Assembly: GCF_012584455.1 (NCBI RefSeq)
Contig: NZ_JABAEB010000005.1
Location: forward strand, 310,001-374,000
Origin: Shewanella oncorhynchi
GTDB lineage: Bacteria > Pseudomonadota > Gammaproteobacteria > Enterobacterales > Shewanellaceae
Direction of reading: 5' to 3'
Length of the DNA: 64,000 nt
This document shows, piece after piece, positions 9,627-17,973 of this stretch. Position 1 is the stretch's first letter. Every line of letters begins with the position of its first letter. The translations under genes and the position numbers were made by a program. The notes beneath the pieces are model-generated. The model ran no database searches. It was not told the origin of the DNA and worked only from the letters and a program-made list of their open reading frames with translations.

Positions 9627-10403
9627 ATGCGCACGGTTTACTATCCGCTCACGGCAGAGCAAGAGCCTGCTGCAGATATCTTCTTCAACTATGAAGCTTT
9701 CCTGCCAAATACGGTAACGCCAAAACATCAACATGTTTGGGGACAACTGCAGTTAATCAGCGGTGGAATTATGGAGTTACATGCTGCAGGGCAACGGTTT
9801 TTATCGCCGTCACAATATGCGATTTGGGTTCCTGCGGGGATAGAACATGAAAGTTATACTCGGCGCAGTATTCATTATTGCTCGATGAATATAGTTGCCG
9901 AGCGAGCTGCGGCTTTTCCCATAGAGACCTGTCTTTTAGCCGTGACATCCATTGCCCAATCGATCGTGAACGATCTGCGGGAACGGCAAGTCACTGTGGC
10001 AGAAACTGCGGCGGATAAGCGACTGGTTGAGGTTTTGCTCGATCAGCTGACCTTGGGTAAAGCTCTACCGCAATTTCTGCCCACCGTTTCAGATAAACTG
10101 TTACAGCCGTTGTTGCTGGCACTTGAAGCCGACCCTGCGAGTTCGAAAACCTTTAAATCTTGGGCCAGTGAATTACATACCACAGAGCGTACCTTAGCTC
10201 GTCGCTGCCAAGAGGTTCTGGGGATGAGTTTTACTGAGCTAAGACAAAGGCATAAGTTTATCTATTCCTTACAACTATTACGTCAGGGACTTGCGATCAA
10301 AGAAGTGGCATTGACGCTCGGCTATAACCAAACTTCGCCTTATATCGTGATGTTTAAAAAATATGCTCAGTGCTCACCTGAGCAGTATCGCCGCCGATTG
10401 TGA
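9627..10403 (+). CDS. AraC-family transcriptional regulator with N-terminal cupin
   Basis: 258 residues from ATG 9627 (MRTVYYPLTAEQEPAADIFF), preceded by TTGAGGG at a suitable distance. A TTG 13 codons upstream is less likely. The N-terminal AraC-type cupin has HQHVWGQLQLISGGIMELHAAGQRFLSPSQYAIWVPAGIEHES. The C-terminal pair of helix-turn-helix motifs (about 165-258) includes WASELHTTERTLARRCQEVLGMSFTELRQRHKF and EVALTLGYNQTSPYIVMFKKYAQCSPEQYRRR. Small-molecule binding in the cupin would set DNA binding. It is divergent from the DMT exporter with 213 bases between the start codons, and probably controls it. Confidence 0.88.
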   Translation: MRTVYYPLTAEQEPAADIFFNYEAFLPNTVTPKHQHVWGQLQLISGGIMELHAAGQRFLSPSQYAIWVPAGIEHESYTRRSIHYCSMNIVAERAAAFPIETCLLAVTSIAQSIVNDLRERQVTVAETAADKRLVEVLLDQLTLGKALPQFLPTVSDKLLQPLLLALEADPASSKTFKSWASELHTTERTLARRCQEVLGMSFTELRQRHKFIYSLQLLRQGLAIKEVALTLGYNQTSPYIVMFKKYAQCSPEQYRRRL

Positions 10404-10443
10404 TTGAGTGGCTGATGGAGCAAGGCTTAATAAAGGCGAGATA

Positions 10444-10509
10444 ATGAGATCCTATGCGAAAGTCGCGCTAGATGATGCACTAAAAATATTGGGGGAAACT
10501 GTGAAATAA
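10444..10509 (+). CDS. Candidate 21-aa ORF just before a terminator
   Basis: ATG 10444 to TAA 10507-10509 encodes MRSYAKVALDDALKILGETV plus a final Lys. It is preceded by AAAGG seven bases upstream and is followed two bases later by a strong terminator. It could be the last, tiny cistron of the AraC transcript. Nothing identifies a function, and an ORF of this length can arise by chance. Confidence 0.25.
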   Translation: MRSYAKVALDDALKILGETVK

Positions 10510-10510
10510 G

Positions 10511-10541
10511 ATAGGGTGCTAAAGTATTAACACCCTATTTT
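10511..10541 (+). terminator. Rho-independent terminator after the AraC gene
   Basis: ATAGGGTG / CACCCTAT stem, 12-base loop, followed by TTTT. It closes the transcript of the AraC gene and of the tiny ORF before it. Confidence 0.7.
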
Positions 10542-10589
10542 CGGCCTATTTAAAGAGAGGATTTAAGGTTTTTTACAGAGTTAGATAAG

Positions 10590-10679
10590 TTAGTCGGAAG
10601 CCTTTTGGCGGTTCCGTTTATCTTGACGCTTCTCTTTTAAGGTTTTCATTGGCGGTTTTTTGTTTTTTTCTTTACTCAT
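10590..10679 (-). CDS. Very small basic protein (29 aa), function unknown
   Basis: ATG at 10677-10679 (minus) to TAA at 10590-10592. The product begins MSKEKNKKPPMKTLKEKRQD and ends KRNRQKASD, with about twelve Lys/Arg residues. A clear ribosome site (GGAG, nine bases before the ATG) supports translation. The KPPxKTLKEKR pattern resembles short Lys-rich proteins I recall from other proteobacteria, which often go unannotated. No membrane segment and no domain that I recognise. Such highly basic peptides could bind nucleic acid or ribosomes, but that is a guess. Confidence 0.6.
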   Translation of the reverse strand: MSKEKNKKPPMKTLKEKRQDKRNRQKASD

Positions 10680-11177
10680 AGATATAAACTCCAAAGTGAA
10701 GGTTACTATCCGAACCCGCGCCGCAAATCGGTTTCGATAGTTGGGCTCAATTTTTTATTTCAGGCTTTAATTGAGACGGTTTATTTATAAAGAGTATAAA
10801 AATAAATTTAACGATTGAGGCGCCGTGCTAAACCTCTTAACCCCTTTGCTGTTTACTCTAAAGCGCTGCCATGACTTATACGTAAATAGTTGCAAAGAGT
10901 CGTTAATTGCAGTGTTAAACTTATCTAAAGTGTCTCTTTAATAAATATCGCGGCCAGTTAATGACTTCAAAATAACATTCCCTCTTATTATATTATGTTG
11001 AAAATGCCGCTATAAGCCGCCGCTAATAGCGAGTTCAAAGCATGTTGCCACTGAATTGAACATGCTTTATTTTAAAATGCTTACAGCCTAATAATCATAT
11101 CTTTAAAATTTTATGAAATGTTGTCAAGTAGCAATACTCAATAGCTATTTACAAAAAGTATGCCCAAATGATTTTTT
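10680..11177. other. Intergenic region
   Basis: About 500 bases with no convincing ORF. It holds an imperfect inverted repeat (CTATCCGAACC / GGTTTCGATAG, 10706-10740) upstream of the 29-aa gene. A hairpin AGCATGTT / AACATGCT (11039-11066) is followed by TTTATTTT. Neither has an assigned role. Confidence 0.45.
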
Positions 11178-11582
11178 CTATACAGACTTTTTAGGTTGTT
11201 TTTTCGTTAAACTGACATCTTTAATCATAAACAGAACTGGTTTGCCTAAAATGCTCACCTCTGCCAGTTCGCCCTTTGATAACCCAAGTAAGCTGACGCC
11301 TAAATCTGATATGACAGAGAAACGTCCTGCACTGGGTTTATGCCTTGGTGGATACACGAGTTCAATTTGGTACTCTTGCTGATCCTGCAGATTAACTAAG
11401 TGAATTTCTCGTCCCACAGTCACTTTATCACTCGTCGTATCATGCTTTAGCTGCTCAAGCTTACTAATCACGCCTGCCAAAGCCGTTGGGCGTAGAGAGG
11501 CATTAAAACTGTTTTGTAAATAATAGGTTTCAGTTTTTAGAATAAAATTCTGGAAAAGACCACTAAAAAAAGAATATGCCAT
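11178..11582 (-). CDS. Rnk-like protein with GreA/GreB C-terminal domain
   Basis: 134 residues. The segment from about 52 to 125 (VTVGREIHLVNLQDQQEYQI...GRFSVISDLGVSLLGLSKGELAEVSILGKP) has the FKBP-like GreA/GreB C-terminal fold also found in Rnk (regulator of nucleoside diphosphate kinase). Rnk-type proteins lack the coiled-coil finger of Gre factors but bind RNA polymerase. The N-terminal 45 residues differ from the usual Rnk helix, being hydrophobic and aromatic at first (MAYSFFSGLFQNFILKTETY), so it may be a divergent subgroup. It is isolated, with long intergenic gaps on both sides. Confidence 0.7.
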   Translation of the reverse strand: MAYSFFSGLFQNFILKTETYYLQNSFNASLRPTALAGVISKLEQLKHDTTSDKVTVGREIHLVNLQDQQEYQIELVYPPRHKPSAGRFSVISDLGVSLLGLSKGELAEVSILGKPVLFMIKDVSLTKKQPKKSV

Positions 11583-12205
11583 TGCCGCCTCTGAAATAAC
11601 AAAGTTAAAATATAAGCATAGAAATTAAAATGAGTATTACTCTGTGCTTATTTCACAAGAAGTTATAATTCTGCCGAGCGCGAGTGACGCTCGGCTTAGA
11701 CTGGGAATTTGAGCGAGAGGCGGATTGAGCTTACTGAACTAGATGTGTTAGCTAACACATGGGAAAATAGTGATGAAAATGCAGTGCTAAACATAGTGTT
11801 ACATCTCCAGTCAAAAGTTGATATTCGATTGATTATTTATTTTTTGTATATCGATTTAGTATATCGGCCTTGCTGTTAACTAAATCTTGCCATTAACTAA
11901 ATAAGTAATTGCTTGGCTGATACCATAGGTCAAGTAAAAATATAAAGCAAGCCTAACTAAGCTAATCTTGCTGAATATACTGATAACAGCAAAGCTAGAT
12001 TTAACATAGTTTTAACTTTGCTACATTGAGGCTAGTCTTCGTCAATTTAATGCTAGCACTCGTAAAGTAAACTGAGCACTTGTTAATTTGGCGGAACTGA
12101 AAGCCAAATTAATTCAACCATTGAATGTTCTAGTGCAATGTCGCTAGATGCTATGGGCACTAACTGAATTAAGCCTTAATATAAGCTTCTAAAGTCAATA
12201 TTTAC
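11583..12205. other. Intergenic region of about 620 bases
   Basis: No coding region found on either strand. It is A+T-rich and contains a perfect 10-bp inverted repeat TTAATTTGGC / GCCAAATTAA with a 10-base loop at 12083-12112. No T-run follows the repeat, so it looks more like an operator or RNA hairpin than a terminator. It lies beyond the 3' end of the cyd operon. Confidence 0.45.
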
Positions 12206-12340
12206 TTAGGTTGTTAAGCCCGCACCTTTTAAAAGTATTTTGATACACATAGAGACGAGGAACAGACAGCTTACGCTTGTACACCAAATCAGCACTAACC
12301 AGCCGAGTCGATGGGCGAGGGATTTCGTTTGGGTCGTCAT
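12206..12340 (-). CDS. DUF2474-type small subunit of cytochrome bd oxidase (CydX-like)
   Basis: A 44-codon ORF: MTTQTKSLAHRLGWLVLIWC, then TSVSCLFLVSMCIKILLKGA, ending GLTT. A strong ribosome site (CAGGAG, 6 bases upstream) precedes the ATG at 12338-12340. One membrane helix (about residues 12-36) follows a basic N-terminus. LGWLVLIW...S followed by a helix and a KxLLKG ending is the pattern of DUF2474, a small family encoded after cydAB of the CIO type. By analogy with CydX/CydH it probably stabilises the haem-binding subunit CydA. It begins 101 bases after the cydB stop. Confidence 0.75.
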   Translation of the reverse strand: MTTQTKSLAHRLGWLVLIWCTSVSCLFLVSMCIKILLKGAGLTT

Positions 12341-12441
12341 GTTGATCTCCTGCATATGTAAAGTCATCTAAAGTGAATCAGCGACCTAAGCCAAGTTAGC
12401 TTCAGTCGTGTTGTGGGAAGCCTCTTTTACCTGAGTCATGG

Positions 12442-13449
12442 CTAGTGATAGCCAGCATCCTTGGTTACTTTGCCGCGGAACACGTAGTAGCTCCAAAAGG
12501 TATAAACCAAAATCAGCGGGATGATCATCAGGGCGCCGACGAGCATAAAGCTTAGACTGCTGTCGGGGGCTGCTGCCTGCCAAAGGCTGATGTTGGGTGG
12601 AATAATGTGTGGCCAGATGCTGATCCCTAAGCCACTAAATCCTAAGAAAATCAGCCCTAGAGTGAGTAGAAATGGCTGATAGTTATCATCACGATTTAGG
12701 GATTTTATCAAGGCCCAACTGCAGGCTAATACCAGTATTGGCACTGGGGCGAAGTAGAATAAATTCGGTAAACTAAACCAGCGCAGGGCAATATTGGGTT
12801 GCACAAAAGGCGTCCATAAACTGACTAAACCTATGGTCATCAACAGGCATAAGGTCAGTGCTCTGCCGAGTTGTTGCATGGTCGTTTTAAGCTCGCCTTG
12901 GCATTTTTTTACTAACCAAGTTGCGCCGAGCAGAGCATAGGCCAGCATAAGGCCAAAACCGCAGAAAAGTGAGAAGGGCGTTAACCAATCGAAACTACCG
13001 CCGCTAAATTGTTGGTTACTCACCGAAATGCCGGAGATAAACGCCCCCAGCACTACGCCCTGTGAAAAGGTGGCCGTGATAGAACCGAACATAAACGCTT
13101 TATCCCAGAATGGTTTAGCTTCTGCGCCCGACTTAAATCTAAACTCAAATGCCACGCCGCGAAAAATCAATGCCAGCAGCATGATGAGCAGCGGTATGGT
13201 TAGCGCTTCGAGCACTATGGCATAGGCGAGGGGAAATGCACCGAGCAGGCTGGCGCCGCCAAGCACTAACCAAGTTTCGTTTCCATCCCAAACAGGGGCG
13301 ACGGTATTGACCATAATATCCCTGTCGTCCTCGTCGTGAATGAAGGGAAACAGTATGCCGATGCCGAGATCAAAGCCATCCATCACGATATACATTAAGG
13401 TGGCAAAAATGATGATCCCGAACCAAATCAAGGGTAGATCGAATTCCAT
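12442..13449 (-). CDS. cydB: Cytochrome bd ubiquinol oxidase subunit II (CIO type)
   Basis: 335 residues with about nine membrane segments. The N-terminus MEFDLPLIWFGIIIFATLMYIVMDGFDLGIGILFPF and the segment VNTVAPVWDGNETWLVLGGASLLGAFPLAYA are diagnostic of CydB. With CydA it forms the inner-membrane quinol oxidase that reduces O2 to water without pumping protons. It lies downstream of cydA (50-base gap) and before the DUF2474 gene, giving the operon cydA-cydB-small subunit. The length (335 versus 379 in E. coli) agrees with the CIO/CioB branch. Confidence 0.95.
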   Translation of the reverse strand: MEFDLPLIWFGIIIFATLMYIVMDGFDLGIGILFPFIHDEDDRDIMVNTVAPVWDGNETWLVLGGASLLGAFPLAYAIVLEALTIPLLIMLLALIFRGVAFEFRFKSGAEAKPFWDKAFMFGSITATFSQGVVLGAFISGISVSNQQFSGGSFDWLTPFSLFCGFGLMLAYALLGATWLVKKCQGELKTTMQQLGRALTLCLLMTIGLVSLWTPFVQPNIALRWFSLPNLFYFAPVPILVLACSWALIKSLNRDDNYQPFLLTLGLIFLGFSGLGISIWPHIIPPNISLWQAAAPDSSLSFMLVGALMIIPLILVYTFWSYYVFRGKVTKDAGYH

Positions 13450-13499
13450 GGTGAGCCCTTAAATATGCTTAAGATTGAATAAGTAAAACTAGATTAAAA

Positions 13500-14834
13500 T
13501 TAATGGCTTGTTGCTGCGCTATCTGGCCCTTTGCGGATGAGTCGCATCATATAGCGATAACCAACGCCAAAGATGCCACAGTAACTGACGATAAAAATCC
13601 CTAGGCTGATACTTAGGTGGGTAACGCTGTGGGAAGACACGGCATCCTGCGTGCGCATCAATCCTTGGATCACCCAAGGTTGACGGCCAAGCTCGGTGGT
13701 AAACCAACCCGCTAGTGTGGCGAGCAATCCGGCGGGGCCGAGCACCAATACAAATCGCAGAAAGTGTTTGTTGCTGTAGAGGCTGCCTTTGCACCTGAGA
13801 TAAGCACTCCACAGTCCAGCAAAAATCATCAATAAGCCTAAGCCAACCATGAGCCTAAAACTCCAGAACACTAACAACACATTGGGTCTGTCCTCGGCGG
13901 GATACTCAGTCAAGGCTGGCACTTGTTTGCTTAAATCATGCTGTAAGATCAGGCTCGCCAGCCCTGGGATTTCGAGACTGAAGTGGTTTTTCTCTGCGTC
14001 CATATCAGGAATCGCAAACAAGATAAGCGGTGTGGGTTTGTCACCCTCATTACGCCAATGGCCTTCCATCGCCGCGACTTTTACAGGTTGATATTCAAGG
14101 GTATTTAAACCATGAAAATCGCCAATCACAGCTTGCAGCGGTGCGACAATTAACGCCATCCACATCGCCATAGACAACATCTTGCGGATCGCGGGCGTGT
14201 CGTTACCTTTGAGTAAGTGCCAAGCCGCCGATGCGCCCACAAAGAAAGCCGATGAAATAAAGGCCGCCACTGTCATATGGGCTAAACGATAGGGAAATGA
14301 AGGGTTAAACACTATCTGAAACCAATCCACTGGAATAACGCGATTGTTCACGATTTCAAAACCTTGGGGCGTCTGCATCCAGCTGTTTGAAGCTAAGATC
14401 CAGAAGGTCGAGATAATCGTGCCCGTGGCGACCATACAAGTGGCGAAGAAATGCAGGTTTTTACCTACCTTCTGCTGACCAAATAGCATGACCCCCAGAA
14501 AACCCGCTTCGAGGAAGAAGGCGGTGAGGACTTCATAGGTGAGTAGCGGCCCAGTTACGCTGCCCGCGAAGGCGGAAAAAGCGCTCCAATGGGTACCAAA
14601 TTGGTAGGCCATCACTATGCCTGAGACCACGCCCATGCCAAAGTTTATGGCAAAAATCTTCGACCAAAATTGATAGAGTTGTTGGTACACCTGATTCGCC
14701 GTTTTCAGCCATAAGCCTTCTAATACCGCCAGATAAGTGGCGAGGCCGATAGTGATGGCGGGGAAAATAATGTGAAAAGAGATGGTAAAAGCAAATTGGA
14801 TCCTAGCAAGTACAGTGGCATCAAAATCAAACAT
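13500..14834 (-). CDS. cydA: Cytochrome bd ubiquinol oxidase subunit I, short Q-loop (CIO type)
   Basis: 444 residues from ATG 14834 (MFDFDATVLARIQFAFTISF), which has GAGGAAATT before it; an in-frame ATG 14 codons upstream is less likely. It contains the His of SFHIIFPAITIG for the haem b595/d site, the GRQPW motif, and the quinol-loop N-terminal part. At 444 residues it lacks the long C-terminal Q-loop insert of E. coli CydA (522), placing it with the cyanide-insensitive (CioA) branch. CIO enzymes in other bacteria resist cyanide and sulfide. The divergent neighbour is a MocR regulator. Confidence 0.93.
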   Translation of the reverse strand: MFDFDATVLARIQFAFTISFHIIFPAITIGLATYLAVLEGLWLKTANQVYQQLYQFWSKIFAINFGMGVVSGIVMAYQFGTHWSAFSAFAGSVTGPLLTYEVLTAFFLEAGFLGVMLFGQQKVGKNLHFFATCMVATGTIISTFWILASNSWMQTPQGFEIVNNRVIPVDWFQIVFNPSFPYRLAHMTVAAFISSAFFVGASAAWHLLKGNDTPAIRKMLSMAMWMALIVAPLQAVIGDFHGLNTLEYQPVKVAAMEGHWRNEGDKPTPLILFAIPDMDAEKNHFSLEIPGLASLILQHDLSKQVPALTEYPAEDRPNVLLVFWSFRLMVGLGLLMIFAGLWSAYLRCKGSLYSNKHFLRFVLVLGPAGLLATLAGWFTTELGRQPWVIQGLMRTQDAVSSHSVTHLSISLGIFIVSYCGIFGVGYRYMMRLIRKGPDSAATSH

Positions 14835-14950
14835 AATTTCCTCGAGAGATAAGAGTCTCGTTACAAAGGCATTCATTAATGCAGTGTCCGCTAAGCCTTA
14901 AATTGGCTCCACGGTGAAAGCTTGTGTGCTATTAGACCATGGGATATGCT

Positions 14951-14994
14951 GGCTATAACAGACACAGAATATCTTGACTTGGCTATAACAGATG
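14951..14994 (+). repeat. Direct repeat in front of the MocR gene (candidate autoregulatory site)
   Basis: GGCTATAACAGA occurs at 14951-14962 and again at 14981-14992, exactly 30 bases apart, and each copy contains a -10-like TATAAC. The second copy runs into the ATG (14992). MocR/GntR-aminotransferase regulators such as PdxR and GabR bind paired direct repeats about this far apart. Confidence 0.55.
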
Positions 14995-16431
14995 ACGAAG
15001 TACGAGCAGTTAGCGCAGGAATTAAAGACACGAATAGCCCAAGGTGTCTGGCAGGCGGGGGACAAGTTGCCGTCGCTGCGCCAAACTGTGGCCGATTCGG
15101 GTTTGAGTCTGATGACAGTGCTCAATGCCTATCAGTTATTGGAAAGCCAAGGCGTGATCTCGGCGCAGGCTAAGTCTGGCTATTTAGTGGCGCCAAAGCC
15201 GGAATTAATCGCGCGGCAGGGAGAAGCCTTTCGTTATCCCGAGCGACAAAAGCCGATTTATCTTTCCGATAGCGTGGATATTAATGAGTTTGTATTCAAT
15301 GTTCTGCAGGCTTCAAAGCAGGCGGATATAGTGCCCTTTGGCTCAGGATTTCCCGATCCTAGTTTATTCCCGCAACAAGCACTGGCGCGATCTTTAGTTA
15401 AGGTGACTCGGCACATGTCACCTTCTTTTGCCGCCGATAATTTACCGCCAGGCAATGCGGGACTGCGTAAGGCTATCTCCCAACGTTATGCCAAATTGGG
15501 CATGAGCATTTCGCCCGACGAAATCATCATTACCTCGGGTGCCATGGAGGCGCTCAACTTGAGCTTAGCGACGCTGACTCAAGCGGGTGATTGGGTTGTC
15601 ATTGAATCACCGACCTTTTATGGCGCGATGCAAGCCATTGAACGGCTTAAACTCAGGGCGATTGCGGTTGCTACCGATCCACAACAGGGGATTGATCTCG
15701 AGGCGTTGGCAGAAGTATTAAAAACCTATCCAGTGAAAGCCTGCTGGTTGATGAGCCAACATCAAAATCCCTTAGGTTGCAGTTTATCGGATGCTAAAAA
15801 ACAGGCGCTTTATCAGCTACTAAACGAGCATAAGGTCAGTCTGATTGAGGATGATGTTTATCAAGAACTCTATGTCGACTCGAGCGCGCCAAGGCCAGTA
15901 AAAGCCTTCGATACAGAAGGACGGGTGTTGCACTGCGGCTCATTTTCTAAGTCTTTGATTGCTGGTTATCGTGTCGGCTGGGTGGCGGCGGGATGCCATG
16001 CACCGCAGTTACAACGTTTACAAGTCATGTCGACATTATCGACCAGTGCGCCGATGCAGCTCGCCATCGCTGATTTTATTCAGTCGGCGCAATATGAACG
16101 GCATTTGAAACAGTTACGTAAAAAGTTAGCCAGCCGTAAATTGGCCATGTATCAATTATTGTGCGCGCATCTGCCCGAATCTGTGGGGGTCAACTTCGCG
16201 CAGGGCGGCTATTTTCTCTGGTTAGCGTTGCCATCACACATGGACGCTACACAAATTTATTATCAGGCGATTGAGCGTGGGATCAGTATTGCACCCGGAA
16301 ATCTCTTTAGTAATCAGGTCGAATTCCGCCATTTTATGCGTTTGAATGCCTCATACGAGTGCTTGCCAGAGATAGTCTCTGCGGTCGTGGTGCTGGCCGA
16401 ACTTATCCGTAACTATTCGCGCCGAAGTTAA
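14992..16431 (+). CDS. MocR-type regulator: GntR helix-turn-helix fused to aminotransferase class I fold
   Basis: 479 residues. The N-terminal winged helix (about 1-70) is MTKYEQLAQELKTRIAQGVW...KLPSLRQTVADSGLSLMTVLNAYQLLESQGVI. The remainder is a PLP fold-type I aminotransferase domain with PPGNAGLRKAIS, the catalytic-type Lys in HCGSFSKSLIAGYRVGW, and the C-terminal Arg region. MocR proteins sense PLP or a PLP adduct and regulate adjacent genes. The ATG at 14992 lacks a ribosome site and abuts a direct repeat; because the HTH needs residues from the very start, this start is still best. Candidate targets are itself, metY downstream (123 bases) or the divergent cyd operon; the sequence does not decide. 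Confidence 0.9.
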   Translation: MTKYEQLAQELKTRIAQGVWQAGDKLPSLRQTVADSGLSLMTVLNAYQLLESQGVISAQAKSGYLVAPKPELIARQGEAFRYPERQKPIYLSDSVDINEFVFNVLQASKQADIVPFGSGFPDPSLFPQQALARSLVKVTRHMSPSFAADNLPPGNAGLRKAISQRYAKLGMSISPDEIIITSGAMEALNLSLATLTQAGDWVVIESPTFYGAMQAIERLKLRAIAVATDPQQGIDLEALAEVLKTYPVKACWLMSQHQNPLGCSLSDAKKQALYQLLNEHKVSLIEDDVYQELYVDSSAPRPVKAFDTEGRVLHCGSFSKSLIAGYRVGWVAAGCHAPQLQRLQVMSTLSTSAPMQLAIADFIQSAQYERHLKQLRKKLASRKLAMYQLLCAHLPESVGVNFAQGGYFLWLALPSHMDATQIYYQAIERGISIAPGNLFSNQVEFRHFMRLNASYECLPEIVSAVVVLAELIRNYSRRS

Positions 16432-16452
16432 AGATGTGTCTAAAAAAATTTT

Positions 16453-16468
16453 AGACTTCTAGATGTCT
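16453..16468 (+). promoter_or_regulatory. MetJ operator upstream of metY
   Basis: Two abutting met boxes, AGACTTCT AGATGTCT (7 of 8 matches each to AGACGTCT). They end 86 bases before the metY start codon and 22 bases after the stop of the MocR gene. This marks a separate, methionine-repressed promoter for metY. Confidence 0.85.
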
Positions 16469-16554
16469 ATCTGTTAGCTTGTTGAACATGCACAAATCTT
16501 GTGCAATTCTCAATGTCGATTGAATACTGGGCTGTTACGGATAAGGAAGGGAAA

Positions 16555-17853
16555 ATGAAATTAGAGTCACTGGCATTACACCATGGTTATGAGTCAGAAG
16601 CGACCACGAAGGCGGCCGCAGTACCTATCTATCAAACGACCTCTTATACCTTCGATGATACCCAGCATGGTGCTGATTTATTTGACTTAAAAGTCGCTGG
16701 TAATATTTATACACGGATAATGAATCCTACCACTAGCGTGCTAGAGCAACGTCTGGCAGCCATTGAAGGCGGCATAGGTGCGCTGGCTGTGGCATCGGGT
16801 ATGGCGGCGATTACCTATGCGATTCAAGCCTTGACTCAAGTTGGCGATAATATTGTCAGTACCAGTCAGCTCTATGGCGGCACTTATAATCTGTTTGCCC
16901 ATACGCTGCCGCGCCAAGGCGTTGAAGTGCGCATGGCGGCCTTCGATGATTTTGAAGGCCTCGATGAGCTGATCGATGACAAAACTAAGGCCTTATTCTG
17001 CGAATCGATTGGTAATCCAGCCGGCAATATTGTCGATTTACAACGTTTAGCCGAGATTGCCCATAAGCATGGCGTGCCTTTAATTGTCGATAATACGGTC
17101 GCGACTCCAGTGTTATGTCGCCCCTTTGAGCATGGCGCCGATATCGTTATTCACTCTTTAACTAAATATATTGGTGGCCATGGCACAACGATTGGCGGCG
17201 TGATTATCGATTCAGGCAAGTTCGATTGGGTGGCGAATAAGGAAAGATTTGCCTTACTTAACCAAGCCGATCCTTCCTACCACGGCGTGGTCTACACCGA
17301 AGCCTTTGGCCCTGCGGCATTTATTGGCCGTTGCCGTGTGGTACCGCTGCGTAATACCGGCGCCGCACTGTCACCGCACAGTGCATTTTTACTGTTGCAA
17401 GGCCTTGAAACCTTAAGCCTTAGAATGGAGCGCCATTGCTCGAATGCGCTAGCATTAGCCGAGTATTTAGTGTTGCATCCTGCGGTCAGTTGGGTGAACT
17501 ACGGCGCCTTGCCGAGCAGCCCTTATCAGGATAATTGCCACAAGATCACTGGCGGAAAAGCTTCTGGGATAATCAGCTTTGGGATTAAAGCGGTCACAGC
17601 AGAAGAAGGTAAGCTTGCTGGCGGACGTTTTATCGATGCACTGCAGATGATCCTGCGTTTAGTGAACATTGGGGATGCGAAATCCTTGGCCTGCCACCCT
17701 GCGAGCACTACGCACAGACAACTCGATGCCGATGAACTCGCAAGGGCGGGTGTGTCAGAGGATCTTATCCGTATCTCGGTTGGGATTGAGCATATCGACG
17801 ACATCATTAACGATGTGGCGCAGGCGCTCGATAAGGCACTGGCGAGCAAATAG
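16555..17853 (+). CDS. metY: O-acetylhomoserine (thiol)-lyase / sulfhydrylase
   Basis: 432 residues from ATG 16555 (MKLESLALHHGYESEATTKA), preceded by AAGGAAGG; an upstream in-frame start overlaps the promoter and is rejected. It is a Cys/Met-metabolism PLP enzyme: PIYQTTSYTFDDTQHGADLF, YTRIMNPTTSVLEQRLAAIEGG, ASGMAAITYAIQAL, the PLP Lys in HSLTKYIGGHGTTIGG, and SLACHPASTTHRQL near the C-terminus. The length and the YTRIMNPT form fit MetY (O-acetylhomoserine plus sulfide to homocysteine) better than MetB/MetC (about 390 aa). The tandem MetJ operator just upstream independently supports a methionine-biosynthesis role. A strong bidirectional terminator follows. Confidence 0.92.
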   Translation: MKLESLALHHGYESEATTKAAAVPIYQTTSYTFDDTQHGADLFDLKVAGNIYTRIMNPTTSVLEQRLAAIEGGIGALAVASGMAAITYAIQALTQVGDNIVSTSQLYGGTYNLFAHTLPRQGVEVRMAAFDDFEGLDELIDDKTKALFCESIGNPAGNIVDLQRLAEIAHKHGVPLIVDNTVATPVLCRPFEHGADIVIHSLTKYIGGHGTTIGGVIIDSGKFDWVANKERFALLNQADPSYHGVVYTEAFGPAAFIGRCRVVPLRNTGAALSPHSAFLLLQGLETLSLRMERHCSNALALAEYLVLHPAVSWVNYGALPSSPYQDNCHKITGGKASGIISFGIKAVTAEEGKLAGGRFIDALQMILRLVNIGDAKSLACHPASTTHRQLDADELARAGVSEDLIRISVGIEHIDDIINDVAQALDKALASK

Positions 17854-17916
17854 CTCGTATCGAATAGTCCATATTAAATAGCCGATACCTCATCGCTTTA
17901 TTAAATCGTTAACAGT

Positions 17917-17955
17917 AAAAAGCCGCCATCGATTCAATTTGATGGCGGCTTTTTT
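17917..17955 (+). terminator. Bidirectional terminator between metY and the DUF2339 gene
   Basis: GCCGCCATC / GATGGCGGC stem (17922-17930 with 17941-17949), 10-base loop, AAAAA before and TTTTTT after. It serves both converging genes. Confidence 0.9.
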
Positions 17956-17973
17956 AGTGCTTTAAAAACGATG

